DNA of 42,393 bases from Streptomyces torulosus (GCF_001419765.1 NZ_LIRK01000003.1:1-42393); one strand, 5' to 3'. Shown: positions 1 through 8,714, numbered from the stretch's first letter. Notes: generated by a model from the sequence alone, not told the origin. Program-made: numbers and translations.

Positions 1-850
1 CTAGCGACATGAGATGTCTTGGTGGTCAGGCCGCCATGGGAGCGCCCGGGCCGTGGTGCTCGCGATCAGGCTGCGCCCCCGGCCCGTGACCAGGAGCGGT
101 GTCAAGCAGAACCGGCGCCGTGCGTACGTGAAAGTGGGCTCCACCGCAGGGCCACGTGCCCGCTTCGAAGCCCTGCGCAGTGAGGCACACCGTGTCGGCC
201 CGACCGTGTCCCGGGCCTGGCTCTCGCCTGCGCACCCGGAGCGGTATGCGTCCCTCTGATTGTTGTTGCTCCGGCCCCGCTCCTGTCCTTCGACGAGGTC
301 CTGGCGGCGACCAGCAACCCCGGGATCCACACAGCAGTCGGAGGCGGAGTCGGCCAGTGCCACGCCGTTGTGCCGGGCGCCAAAGGCGCCAACACCTCGC
401 CGACGAGTGGGGAATCAGGTGCCAGCGGCAGGCCAATACGGTGACGGCGTGCTTCCGCCCCGCCGATCCCCATCTCGGTCTCGATCTCGATCCCGATGTC
501 GACCGGATTGACGGTGGCGGCAGTTGGCGGATGGCGCGCTTCTTCACGGCGATGACACATGCCTGGGGCCGCTCGTCCGAGCGGGCCCAGGCATGTGTCA
601 GTCGGTCGCGGGGTGTTCTCCGGAGCCCCCGGTGCCCGGTGAGAACGGAGTGAGGGACGGAGTGGTGTTTCTTCGCGGCCCCATCTTGCGGTCGTATGGG
701 TAGCTTTCCGGCACGTTCGGATGGGACTTCCGTCCGCGTCCAGCACGATGGGCTGCTCTCGTCGGCTGGTGCCGGCGGTGAGCCCGTTCAGCGGCTTCTT
801 CGCCTCTTCGGCGCTTCTCGCGACTCTCCCGGTCGGTCACCCGCTGTCGG
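1..850. other. No confident gene; decayed or non-coding sequence
   Basis: Several overlapping open frames run through this stretch on both strands, as expected by chance in DNA this GC-rich. None has a convincing ribosome binding site, a recognisable domain or a conserved motif. Short pieces on the minus strand (for example around 640-760) look vaguely protein-like but cannot be assigned. The one clear structure is the long palindrome at 553-600. I read the stretch as a remnant of rearranged sequence. Confidence 0.4.
553..600. terminator. 48-nt near-perfect palindrome (hairpin)
   Basis: Arms TGACACATGCCTGGG (553-567) and CCCAGGCATGTGTCA (586-600) are perfect 15-bp complements. They enclose a second perfect pair, CCGCTCG and CGAGCGG (569-575, 578-584), around a 2-nt loop, with a single G-G mismatch between the two stems. 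As RNA this would be a very stable 23-bp hairpin. No T-run follows on either strand. A factor-independent terminator of the kind common in streptomycetes is the simplest reading; a protein-binding or recombination site is possible. Confidence 0.55.
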
Positions 851-1093
851 TCAGAAGGGCATTCGGCCGCGGGAGCGGCGACCGGCCGAACCGCTGCGGC
901 TCACCGCGCGCGAGCTGGTGTGGAAGGGCTTGCTGAAGAGGCGGCCCAGCACGCCGGGCGCCTTGCCACCGGCCCGCGCCCCAGCGCCGAGCGTACGCTG
1001 AGTACCGCGTTCGGGATGGTGCGAGAGGCGAGGAACGAGAAAGGCCAGCACGGCCAGGACCACACACGCGGCGATGACGGCTGCGACTACCAT
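851..1093 (-). CDS. Small single-pass membrane protein (DUF6411-like)
   Basis: An 80-residue protein. Residues 1-24 form a hydrophobic helix starting MVVAAVIAACVVLAVLAFLV, followed by a basic, Gly/Ala/Ser-rich cytoplasmic tail with an LGRLFSKPF segment and ending GRMPF. This arrangement matches, from memory, a small protein family widespread in Streptomyces (DUF6411). The start is supported by GAAGGGAG eight bases upstream of the ATG. Function is unknown. It is the only convincing gene in the first 2 kb and has no operon partner. Family assignment is from recall of the conserved pattern, not from a search. Confidence 0.75.
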   Translation of the reverse strand: MVVAAVIAACVVLAVLAFLVPRLSHHPERGTQRTLGAGARAGGKAPGVLGRLFSKPFHTSSRAVSRSGSAGRRSRGRMPF

Positions 1094-2066
1094 GATCGGC
1101 TCCCTTCACTGGTTGACGGATACACGGGTGCCCTGCCCGCTCCTATCCATGTGAAGGAACGGACCAACCAGGCCAGAACCAGGCCCTTCAACCCGCACAG
1201 GCTGATCAGGTCTCTCAGTGGTGGGGCACCGCCCGCTCCGCATCACGGGCCGTTCGCTGATCATCATCGGGGCGTGGAACCGGCGGCGACGCTGTCGAGC
1301 CTGGCGGCGGGGATTGCGTCGGATGCGGCCGACGCGACACCTTGGCGGGGTCTCGGCGCAGTTCACTGCGGCCTTGGACGTGGAGCGCCTGGTGTCGGGC
1401 GCCGGAGAAGCGCCCAGGTGCGCGGCGCGCGGTGATGCGCTGTCCGCCGGATGAAGGCCGCTGGTGCTCTCGACCGGAACGTGCCAGCGGTACGACCGGG
1501 GCGGAATCTCGCAGCCCATGAAGGGGACTGCAGCGGGGGGAGACGTTCATGGGAGCGTAGTTCGAGGCGGGCCCCGCAGCCGCAGGCTGGGTAGCGGCAT
1601 CTGACTGAGTGGGTCAGCGGCGCCCTTCGGATGCCGGGGGCTCTGTCCGGTCGCCGGGTCGAACACGTGGACCTTGGTCATGTGGACAAACGTGGCCGCA
1701 AACATTTACCCCACGACTCAGCGCAACATCCGGCGCGACAGATGCCGGTTCCCCACTCCTTCTGGGCACGGCGCCTGGCCAACCTCCCCGATTCCCCTGC
1801 CGAGTGTGGGAAGGGCCCAGCACGTCATGAACCGGAAACGGCTATCGAGTCGACGCCGGACGCTCACGGTGGCGTGGCGGAGAGCCCCGCTGAGGGAGGG
1901 GCAGGTCATCGCCGTTCCGGTGGGTGACGGCAGCTACGAGATCGTCACCCTCTGGACCGCGTCCGTCCGAGGTAACCGGCCTCGAAGAGGGCACGCCGTG
2001 CTGATCGCAGGCCCGTCGCCGGGCCATCGTGGTGCAGCAAGCCGGAGCTACGGATGGGATACGCGA
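1094..2066. other. Long stretch without a supported gene
   Basis: Open frames occur on both strands, but none has a recognisable family or a good ribosome binding site. From 1674 an open frame runs in phase into the amidohydrolase at 2067, but its upstream part has no homology I recognise and the Tat signal peptide clearly starts later. The region may contain the amidohydrolase promoter and degraded coding sequence. Confidence 0.4.
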
Positions 2067-3167
2067 ATGCCTGAATCGAGCGAGGCCATGAGTCGGCGCA
2101 GCCTGCTGATCACCGGTGGTGCGGTGGCGACCACCGTCGCCGCGACGGGCGGGTCCAGTGCTCTGGCCAGGGAGGAAGCGGTGCCGCAGGGCTCGCAGAG
2201 TGGTGACAACGCCGGCCGGGCAAGGATTGACGTCCACCACCATTTCACCGCTCCGGCATGGGTCGACTGGGCCGAGCGTGAGGGCCTGGTGCGGCGGGAG
2301 GAACTGCCGTGGTGGGCGCGCTGGGATCTGGACTCCACTCTGGCGATGATGGACCGGGTGGGGATCGCAACCGCGGTCCTCAACCCGACCATGCAGGACC
2401 GGTACCGCTCCGCTGCGCAGGCCAGGGAAGGCCTCACTGTCGTCTTCGAGGCACTGGCTGCCCTGGTGGCCGCGCACCCGGGCCGTTTCGCGGTCCTCGG
2501 CCCTGCCGTCCTGGACCATCCCGACGTGACCACGTGGGCTCTCCAGCACGCTTTCGACAAGCTCGGTGCCGTTGGAGTCAGCGTGAAAGCCAACTACAAC
2601 GGTATCTACCTCGGTGATCCCTCCTACGACCGCTTCCTCGCAGAACTCGACGAACGCGCCACAGTCCTTTTCACCCACCCTCTCGACCTCCCGGGCGGAC
2701 CACCCGGCGTGCCCACCGTCCCCGGAATCCCGAACTTCATGTGCGATTTCCTGCTGGATTCCACGCGTGCCGCCGTGAACCTGATCCGTACCAGGACACT
2801 CGACCGTTACCCGCACCTGTCAGTCGTCCTGCCACACGCCGGTGGGTTCCTCCCTCAGATCGCCACCCGTATGAAGGCCTTCGGCAGCTTCTGCACCCCG
2901 CCCCTGGACGCTGCCCGTGTACAGGACTATCTGCACCGCTTCTACTACGACACGGCCGGCCCGCTGGCCCCCTCGGGCACTCTGGTGGCCACCGCCGGTG
3001 CCGACCGGATCCTCTTCGGCACCGACTGGCCGGCCGCCTCCGCCGACATCATCACCGGCTTCACGGTGCCGGCCATCGTGAACGACCCCGTCCTCACCAA
3101 CCGCCAACGCCGCGGCATCAACCGCGACAACGCCCTCCGCCTCATGCACACGCTCAAGCGCGCCTAA
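2067..3167 (+). CDS. Tat-exported amidohydrolase (amidohydrolase 2 / ACMSD-like TIM barrel)
   Basis: A 366-residue protein. The N-terminus carries a twin-arginine signal (SRRSLLITGG, then a hydrophobic stretch ending SSALA), predicting export in folded form. The mature part is an amidohydrolase-2 family TIM barrel: the metal-binding HHHF motif follows the first strand (IDVHHHFTAP), later ligands sit in LFTHP and VVLPHAGG, and the catalytic Asp lies in ILFGTDWP. Relatives include aminocarboxymuconate-semialdehyde decarboxylase and 6-methylsalicylate decarboxylase, so a metal-dependent hydrolysis or decarboxylation of a small carboxylate is likely; the substrate cannot be read from the sequence. 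The start is uncertain: ATG 2067 keeps the whole signal peptide, while ATG 2088 (MSRRSLL) is also possible. No partner gene is adjacent; a transposase remnant begins just downstream. Confidence 0.85.
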   Translation: MPESSEAMSRRSLLITGGAVATTVAATGGSSALAREEAVPQGSQSGDNAGRARIDVHHHFTAPAWVDWAEREGLVRREELPWWARWDLDSTLAMMDRVGIATAVLNPTMQDRYRSAAQAREGLTVVFEALAALVAAHPGRFAVLGPAVLDHPDVTTWALQHAFDKLGAVGVSVKANYNGIYLGDPSYDRFLAELDERATVLFTHPLDLPGGPPGVPTVPGIPNFMCDFLLDSTRAAVNLIRTRTLDRYPHLSVVLPHAGGFLPQIATRMKAFGSFCTPPLDAARVQDYLHRFYYDTAGPLAPSGTLVATAGADRILFGTDWPAASADIITGFTVPAIVNDPVLTNRQRRGINRDNALRLMHTLKRA

Positions 3168-3169
3168 AG

Positions 3170-3298
3170 GTTGTCCCGTATGGGGCATGCGTTAATCCAG
3201 TGAGGGCCAGGTTGTAGAGTCGGGCGATGCCGAGCATGGCTTGGTGAACGCCGTTGCCCTTGAGTCGGCAGTCGCGCAGGATCTTCCAGTTTTGATAT
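3170..3298 (-). mobile_element. IS5-like transposase C-terminal remnant
   Basis: Minus-strand translation gives WKILRDCRLKGNGVHQAML followed by GIARLYNLALTG, the characteristic C-terminal tail of streptomycete DDE (IS5-like) transposases. Nothing upstream of this tail remains: the reading is joined directly to unrelated sequence at about 3298. The adjacent AAGGTTGTCCCGTA near 3168-3181 resembles the terminal inverted repeat of such elements, suggesting the left boundary of the old insertion lies just past the amidohydrolase stop. Confidence 0.7.
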
Positions 3299-3519
3299 CA
3301 GGGCACCGGCCTGCGAGATCGGCGTGCCGGCGGAGTCCCGGCCGGGCAGCAGCCGGTCGGCTCGGCAGTCGGGGCAGCAACCGCGGACGCCCGTCGCGCG
3401 GTCGTGGCAGGTCCGGCAGACCGGGTCGTCCGACCACTCGGCGGACTTCGAGGCCCGACGGCCGCAGTGTGCGCAGGCGCGGAAGTGGTTCCGCTCGTGA
3501 CGTGCGGCCGAGTTCGAGG
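3297..3519 (-). pseudogene. Zinc-ribbon fragment of an integrase-type protein
   Basis: Read in the frame one base off from the methyltransferase fragment, this stretch encodes RHERNHFRACAHCGRR, then a CRTC pair, then CCPDC and RLLPGRDSAGTPI. That is an array of three CxxC knuckles with the RLLPGRD signature. It resembles the N-terminal zinc-ribbon region of actinobacterial site-specific integrases and related phage-like proteins. There is no start codon and no catalytic domain. At 3297 it runs straight into the transposase tail and at about 3518 into the methyltransferase fragment. The integrase assignment is from recall and only moderately certain; the Cys pattern itself is plain. Confidence 0.5.
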
Positions 3520-3737
3520 AGCAGCGGGTCCATGTCCACGGCGACGGTCTCCGCGTCCGGGAGCCGCTCGGCGAGCCGGGCGGCCATCGAGCCCGGACCG
3601 CGGCCGAGGTCGAGCAGGAGCGGTCGGGGCCGGCCGGTGGTGAGGTGTTCGACGACGTCGGCGATGACCGTGAACCGGTCCTCGCGGGCGACGGCGCGCT
3701 CGATCGGCACCTCGGCCGTCTCCATGCTCACGCCCAT
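3518..3737 (-). pseudogene. Truncated class I SAM-dependent methyltransferase
   Basis: The first 70 or so residues of a Rossmann-fold methyltransferase are intact. They begin MGVSMETAEVPIERAV and include motif I (LLLDLGRGPGS) and the acidic ribose-binding motif after the second strand (VAVDMDP). After LLLELGR the reading passes into the unrelated zinc-ribbon fragment, so the rest of the fold and any catalytic residues are gone. It starts 60 bp downstream of lanC on the same strand with a GGAGGAG upstream, so it was probably the last gene of the lanthipeptide operon. A tailoring role for the parent enzyme is inference from position only. Confidence 0.65.
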
Positions 3738-3797
3738 GGCCTCGCGTCGCCTCCTCCGGCAGTCGAACGGCCCGCTGACCCAGGTGGCGACAGGCTC

Positions 3798-5117
3798 CTA
3801 GGCCAGCAGCAGAGGCAGGTCCCAGTCCGTCGTCGTACGGCCGTCCGCGTAGGCGTCGAGGGCGAGAGCCGTGCCTGCGGCGCCTTCCAGGAACGCGGGG
3901 GTGTCGGCCGGCTGCGGAACGTCCGTGAGGGTGGCCTGGAAGCCGAACCGGGACTCGGGTTGGAACCGGGCGAGCGTACGGGCCGCCATGTCGTCGACGA
4001 GGTCGGCCAGACGCTTGTCGCCGATGGACTCGTTCAGGACGGCCAGCAGATGCATCAGGCCGCTCCACCCGTGGCACAGATTGGGGTTGTCGATGTTCCA
4101 GCTCTCCGGGTCCGTGGCCAGGAGCGGCAACAGGGAGCGGTGCGCCAGCCGCAGCCAGTCGGCACGGTCGAACGCCTGCCCGGCCAGCTGTATCGCGCGG
4201 GAGATCCCCGGGGCGCCGTAGCACCAGGAGGGGCGCCAGCGGGGCGGTGGCCCCTGCGGTTCGGCCGCCCAGCGGTCAAGGGTCAGGTGATTCGGCCAGA
4301 CCGGCCCGCTGCCGTCCTCGCTCGCGAAGGCCCGGTTCTCCAGAAGGGCGACCAGTTGCTCGACGGCCGCGCGCTGCCCGTCCACGACCGCGCCCTGCTG
4401 CCAGGCCAAGGACAGCAGGGCCAGCGGGCCGGCCACACCGTGCGAGAGCCCGAGGTTGAGATGGCCCTCGGGCATCTCGGTCTCCTGCCCCAGTTTGGGG
4501 GCCGCCCACGTCCACCAGCGGGGCACCCGTCGGCCCCGGTGGGTGATCTCGCCCTGCGCCATACGAGTCAGATAGGTGAGGACGAGGCGCAGTTCCTCCT
4601 CGCACTCCTCCCGGCGGGCCAGCAGATAGCGGCCCACGCCGCTCATGCCGCGCACCAACTCGAACTCTCCGTTGGTCGTCGCCGGGGCGTCCCGGACCTC
4701 GGGGCGGGCACGGCGGACGAGACGGCGTTGATGGTCGTCGAGCCGTTCCAGAGCCGAGCGGTAGCCACCGGTCGCGCGGTGCGCGACGAGCACCGCGAAG
4801 GCGACGGCGCCCGGACCGCTGTAGACACCGCCCGGGGCATGGGCGGTGGCCGCCGTCGCCCGCATCGCCCGCACGAGGTAGGCGTGCGCTCGCGCCGCGT
4901 CCTCGGGACCGGGCCGCCCCCGCCCGGTGTAGGCCAACGACACCCCCGGGTAGCCGCTGGAGAGGGACAGGTCCGACCACAGGAGTTCGCGCACGATGGC
5001 AGGCGACGAGAGGCCGGGGTTGAGGGCGTCCGCCGCGGTGGCGTCCGGGTCGGCGAGCCGCTCGAAGACCTGTGCGGCGACGTCTCGTGCCTCGTCCGCG
5101 TGCCGGGGAGCGGTCAT
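3798..5117 (-). CDS. lanC: Lanthionine synthetase C (LanC cyclase)
   Basis: A 439-residue LanC-like alpha-toroid cyclase. It catalyses addition of precursor cysteine thiols to dehydrated Ser/Thr to close (methyl)lanthionine rings. All family landmarks are present: GLSHG (His226), WCYGAPG (Cys299) and NLCHGWSG (Cys348-His349), the last three being the zinc ligands. Length is normal for stand-alone LanC. The ATG overlaps the lanB stop (ATGA), showing translational coupling. It probably acts in the cytoplasm with LanB on the peptide encoded at 8376-8534. Downstream lies the truncated methyltransferase. Stand-alone class I organisation is clear because the dehydratase is a separate full-length LanB. 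Confidence 0.93.
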   Translation of the reverse strand: MTAPRHADEARDVAAQVFERLADPDATAADALNPGLSSPAIVRELLWSDLSLSSGYPGVSLAYTGRGRPGPEDAARAHAYLVRAMRATAATAHAPGGVYSGPGAVAFAVLVAHRATGGYRSALERLDDHQRRLVRRARPEVRDAPATTNGEFELVRGMSGVGRYLLARREECEEELRLVLTYLTRMAQGEITHRGRRVPRWWTWAAPKLGQETEMPEGHLNLGLSHGVAGPLALLSLAWQQGAVVDGQRAAVEQLVALLENRAFASEDGSGPVWPNHLTLDRWAAEPQGPPPRWRPSWCYGAPGISRAIQLAGQAFDRADWLRLAHRSLLPLLATDPESWNIDNPNLCHGWSGLMHLLAVLNESIGDKRLADLVDDMAARTLARFQPESRFGFQATLTDVPQPADTPAFLEGAAGTALALDAYADGRTTTDWDLPLLLA

Positions 5118-8100
5118 CCGGTCTGCTCCTCGTCCCGGGCGTGCGCCAAGCGGCCCTGATGGTCGCGGGCGACGCCGCGCAGCACGGCGTATCCGATGTC
5201 CTCCGCGGCCCTGTCGATGCCGAGCAGCCGGTTGTGCTGCATGTGCAGCAGCGACAGGACGGCCTCGGCGTGCCCACCGGTGCCGGGGGTCCCCTCCTCG
5301 TCGGAGAGGACCAGCGCACCGTACGTCCTGGTCTCGGGCGTGCCGGTCCACAGGTCGGCGAGGGGCGCGCCGAGCGCGGAGGCCGCGCTCTCGGCGGTGC
5401 GCCCGGGGACGATCAGCGACCTGGCCAGGTCCTGATGGCGCCGGTAGGCCGTATGGGCGGGCCCCTTGGGGATGACGCGGCTGATCCACCCCGACCAGTC
5501 CCAGTCGCCCAGCGACTCCAGCAGCAAGGCGTGGTTGACGGCCGCAAGCACCGGGTCGGGCAGGGTCAGCCGGCCTCGCGCCCGCATCGTGAGCTGGGCC
5601 AGCGCCGAACGGCTGTCCACGCAGAACATGCGCTCCGCGTGGGGAAGCTCGTCCGGTCCGCCGTAGCGGTCGGTCTCCGGCCGGTAGGTGTCCAGGACCA
5701 CGGTCCTGATCACCCCTGCCTCCTGCCAGTCCCGGCTCACCGCGGCGAGCCGGGGCAGCACCGTCGTACGCAGGGCTTCGGCGGTGCCGTGCAGGCGCAG
5801 GCGGACATGGGAATCCGGATCGCGGTACCGGACGAAGTGCCAGCTGCGCACGTCGTCCCCGACCGCGCGGAGGAGCGTCGGCAGACAGGCGTGCAGGAAC
5901 TCGTCGTGCGTGTCCTCCACCGCGTAGAACTTGGCGTACAGCCACTCCTCGCCCGGCAGATGCCGCACGCCGTGGTCGGTCGGCCGACGCTCCGGCACAG
6001 AGGTGTGCGCAGGGCGCGCGGCCTGATGCCGAGGGGCCCGGCGTACGCCGTCGCTGACGCCGCCGTCGTGCGGCTGGGGGGCCGCCGGTGCCGGCGCGGT
6101 GGTCCGGGTGAGGGGGATGACGACTTCGGCGCTGTGTCCGCCGGTCCAGCCCAGTGCGCGACCGTCGTCCGTCAGGTCCTCCATGATCGCCAGGGAGCCG
6201 CCCTGGCGGACCTCCTGGCGGAACACCTCCCGGTGCCAGCGATCCGTGAGGTCCACCCGGTAGGTACGGTCCCACCTGGCGAGGTTCACCTCGTCCGGCA
6301 CGCCGTAGCGCACCCGCCACGCCTCGACCGCGTCGTCCCACCCGGACGTGCGGTCCCCGGCTCCCGCCCTGCTGTCCGCCGCCGCTCGCAGATGCCGGTC
6401 GGGCACCCAGCGCCGGGGGAAGATCGTGACGCGGCCGTAGGTCACGCGGGGGAGGTACGGCAGCGCCTCCAGCCCGCACCAGTTCCAGCCCGTCCATGTC
6501 CTGGCCCTGCCGAAGGCGAGGTCCACCAGCAGCCGGGCCACGGCCGGTGCCTCCCGGTCGAGGGCCACCATGTGCGGCACGATGGGAAGAACCTCACGTC
6601 CGTCGTCCGGCAGGACCAACCGCAGCCCCGAGGCGTCCGGTGTCACCAGCAGCTGACGCCAGTCCAGAGTGCCGGGCGCGCTCCGATCGGCGTGGACGCC
6701 CACCGGTATCCGGTACGGCAGCAGTCGCGGCACCTGCGCCATGTTGAGCGCGCGTTCCGTACGCGGCCGGAAGACCACCTGGGCCGGTACGGTCCCGGCA
6801 TCACCCAACCCGGCGAGCAGCGACCGCAACTCGCCTTCCATCCCGGTGAGTTCGGCGAACCGGCCGAAGGTCGCGCCGGCCACCCACGAGCCCGGGTAGG
6901 CCGGGGAGACGAGCCGGAAGTCCCCGCGGTCGATGGCCTCGCCGCTCTCGGCCAGCAACTGGAAGCACAGTTCCAGCGACCGGGGCGGGGTGACGGCCGC
7001 GTCCGTCGTACGACCTGCGGCCAACTGCTCGACGAGGCCGGGGGTGAGCCGGACCTCGGCGTCACCGCTGTGCAGCGCCTCCTGCACCAGGTCATGCGTG
7101 AGCAGGCGACGCTCCTTGGGCAGCGCCTCCGCGTCGCGCCGTTCCGGGGAGGGGGCGTCGCCCCGTTCACCGTAACCGGGAGGGAAGCCGATGCCCCGAT
7201 GCTGATCGACGAGGCGGCCGAGGGGCACCACGCCGGTGGTGCCGTACTCCTCCAGGAACCGGTCGCGGTAGGCGCGCATATGGGCGTGGGTCAGCCACTC
7301 CGCGGAGAGCTCCCACATGGCCGAGGCGTAGCGGGCGGCCTCCTCGGTCACGGCCCGCGAGAGCTGGACGTCGGCGTCCATGCGCAGATCGACATGGACG
7401 GGGGGCCGGGCGGCGGTGCGCTCGGGATCGGTCAGCCGCATGAGCCCGCGCCACGCCGCGTGGCCCTCGCCGGGCGGTGTGGCGGCGTAGTCGTCCAGTG
7501 CCGCGCGCAGGGACCGCAGTTCCTCGGCCGCCTCGGGGACGGGGGCCAGAGCGGCAGCGATGCGGTCGAACAGCGATTCGTCCAGGTCCTGCGGGGTGAT
7601 GGACGTCAGCAGGAAGCCGTGCCGCACCATTTGGAACAGCGCGGCGTCCACCTGGTCCGGGCCGAACCGGGGGAAGGCCTCGACCGCCTGTTCCAGCAGC
7701 GCGGCGTAGGTCACGGGGAGCGTCGCCCGCTCGCGCACCCAGCTCACCAACGGTGTGTCGCGGACGGATGTCTCGCTGCCGTTCCCCGGGACGACGAGCC
7801 GGTCGCCCCGGGTGCGGCAGAGATCGCTGAGGACGACGTCGACGTCGCGCCGCACCTCGGGGAGCGCGAGCCACTCGGTGACGCGGCGCGTCAGCCAGGC
7901 GGCGTCCAGCCGCACGGCCTTCCGGCCGGGACCGGCCATGCGCACCTTCGTGGTGTCCGCCGCCCGCCCCGGTGTCACACCGGCGAAGAGGCCGAACGGC
8001 GTGGGCCTGGTCTCGGCTCTCAGCGCGTAGCGGGTCACGGCGAGTGCGGTACGGCGCAGGCTCTTGGCCCCAGGGTCCGCGCCCGCGTCGAGCCGGTCGA

Positions 8101-8287
8101 GGGAGTCGGCGAGGCTGCCGCTGGCGACGGCGAGCGCCTCGCGGAACAGGGGCCGGGCGGCGGCTTCCCGCACCTGCTCGGCCGAGTCCCCGAGGGGACG
8201 GCCGGTCCGTCTCGTGCGGGGTACCGCCGAGATGCGCAGGAACAGGCAGTCCTGTGGGGTGTAGTGCGTGTGGTGGCCGTCCCGCAC
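5114..8287 (-). CDS. lanB: Class I lantibiotic dehydratase (full-length LanB)
   Basis: About 1057 residues containing both LanB parts in one chain: the glutamylation domain (roughly 15-680, with FLRISAVPRT near the start and DLCRTRGDRLVVPG) and the C-terminal SpaB-type elimination domain (roughly 775-1050, EEWLYAKFYAVEDTHDEF and SWHFVRYRDPDSHVRLRLHG). In this family, Ser/Thr of the precursor are glutamylated from Glu-tRNA and glutamate is then eliminated to give Dha/Dhb. A fused enzyme without cyclodehydratase or thiopeptide [4+2] partners argues for a lanthipeptide rather than a thiopeptide. I chose GTG 8287 because AAGGGGGAGG lies eight bases upstream; a longer frame open to 8431 has no comparable site and would overlap lanA. 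A low-complexity linker (around 735-770) joins the domains. Expected active only with LanC and the upstream precursor. Confidence 0.92.
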   Translation of the reverse strand: MRDGHHTHYTPQDCLFLRISAVPRTRRTGRPLGDSAEQVREAAARPLFREALAVASGSLADSLDRLDAGADPGAKSLRRTALAVTRYALRAETRPTPFGLFAGVTPGRAADTTKVRMAGPGRKAVRLDAAWLTRRVTEWLALPEVRRDVDVVLSDLCRTRGDRLVVPGNGSETSVRDTPLVSWVRERATLPVTYAALLEQAVEAFPRFGPDQVDAALFQMVRHGFLLTSITPQDLDESLFDRIAAALAPVPEAAEELRSLRAALDDYAATPPGEGHAAWRGLMRLTDPERTAARPPVHVDLRMDADVQLSRAVTEEAARYASAMWELSAEWLTHAHMRAYRDRFLEEYGTTGVVPLGRLVDQHRGIGFPPGYGERGDAPSPERRDAEALPKERRLLTHDLVQEALHSGDAEVRLTPGLVEQLAAGRTTDAAVTPPRSLELCFQLLAESGEAIDRGDFRLVSPAYPGSWVAGATFGRFAELTGMEGELRSLLAGLGDAGTVPAQVVFRPRTERALNMAQVPRLLPYRIPVGVHADRSAPGTLDWRQLLVTPDASGLRLVLPDDGREVLPIVPHMVALDREAPAVARLLVDLAFGRARTWTGWNWCGLEALPYLPRVTYGRVTIFPRRWVPDRHLRAAADSRAGAGDRTSGWDDAVEAWRVRYGVPDEVNLARWDRTYRVDLTDRWHREVFRQEVRQGGSLAIMEDLTDDGRALGWTGGHSAEVVIPLTRTTAPAPAAPQPHDGGVSDGVRRAPRHQAARPAHTSVPERRPTDHGVRHLPGEEWLYAKFYAVEDTHDEFLHACLPTLLRAVGDDVRSWHFVRYRDPDSHVRLRLHGTAEALRTTVLPRLAAVSRDWQEAGVIRTVVLDTYRPETDRYGGPDELPHAERMFCVDSRSALAQLTMRARGRLTLPDPVLAAVNHALLLESLGDWDWSGWISRVIPKGPAHTAYRRHQDLARSLIVPGRTAESAASALGAPLADLWTGTPETRTYGALVLSDEEGTPGTGGHAEAVLSLLHMQHNRLLGIDRAAEDIGYAVLRGVARDHQGRLAHARDEEQTG

Positions 8288-8375
8288 GTGGTCCGCCTCC
8301 CCCTTCGGTTCCCGGCCCGGCACGACCCGCGTGGGGCGGGGGCTCGGCGCCGCCCCACACGAGTGCGTCGGGTGC

Positions 8376-8534
8376 TTACGCGCAACAGAGGTTGCAGGGC
8401 GACCCGAACGTGCTGGGTGAGGTGGCGCCACCCGCCGCGAACGCGGGGCCCTCGCCTTCGGTCTCCGAGATCTGGATGTCGAGATCCAGCTCGGTGAGGT
8501 CGGTGGTGTCTTCCAGCAGAAGGTTGGTGCTCAT
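8376..8534 (-). CDS. lanA: Class I lanthipeptide precursor peptide
   Basis: A 52-residue peptide, 88 bp upstream of lanB on the same strand, with a strong GGGAGGAG ribosome site five bases before its ATG. The leader is acidic and contains LTELDLDIQI (about residues 13-22), resembling the FNLD/FxLD box by which LanB recognises class I leaders. The C-terminal part, ATSPSTFGSPCNLCCA (37-52), offers five Ser/Thr (38, 39, 41, 42, 45) and three Cys (47, 50, 51), enough for three thioether rings plus residual dehydro residues. AAGG at 33-36 could be a double-glycine-type cleavage site, unusual for class I. No transporter or protease is encoded nearby, so maturation must use enzymes encoded elsewhere, or the cluster is incomplete. 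The exact subfamily cannot be named from sequence alone. Confidence 0.85.
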   Translation of the reverse strand: MSTNLLLEDTTDLTELDLDIQISETEGEGPAFAAGGATSPSTFGSPCNLCCA

Positions 8535-8714
8535 CAGACTCCTCCCGTTGTGAGGCTCGCCCACGTCGTTTGTCGTTGGCGAATGTGTGATTCTGTTTGA
8601 ACCAGGCGAGAGCATATGTCTGATACATCGATAACTTCACGCGCCTTTACAGGGATTGGCCGAAAAGAGTGGCCCCCTCACCGGGAATCCCGGCACCGAT
8701 GTGAGCAGTCAGTC
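8535..8714 (-). promoter_or_regulatory. Leader/promoter region of the lanthipeptide operon
   Basis: This stretch is visibly richer in A+T than its surroundings, including a segment around 8600-8645 with TATCAGACATATG on the minus strand. It is the only gap upstream of lanA and must carry its promoter and an untranslated leader. No classical -35/-10 pair or palindrome stands out, so I give no exact promoter position. Confidence 0.4.

Noticed and set aside
26..547. 173-codon minus-strand frame and its overlapping rivals
   Set aside because: Arg/Gly/Pro-rich translations, no ribosome site and no motif; competing frames on both strands are equally long.
1674..2066. N-terminal extension of the amidohydrolase
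   Set aside because: The frame is open in phase, but the Tat signal peptide begins at 2067 or 2088 and the preceding residues have no family similarity.
5072..8497. 1141-codon plus-strand open frame
   Set aside because: It is antisense to lanB, has no recognisable domain, and its composition is typical of a GC-rich shadow frame.
5114..8534. Thiopeptide cluster
   Set aside because: Thiopeptide loci use a split dehydratase plus YcaO cyclodehydratase and a pyridine-forming enzyme. Here LanB is one chain and a LanC follows, so a lanthipeptide fits better.
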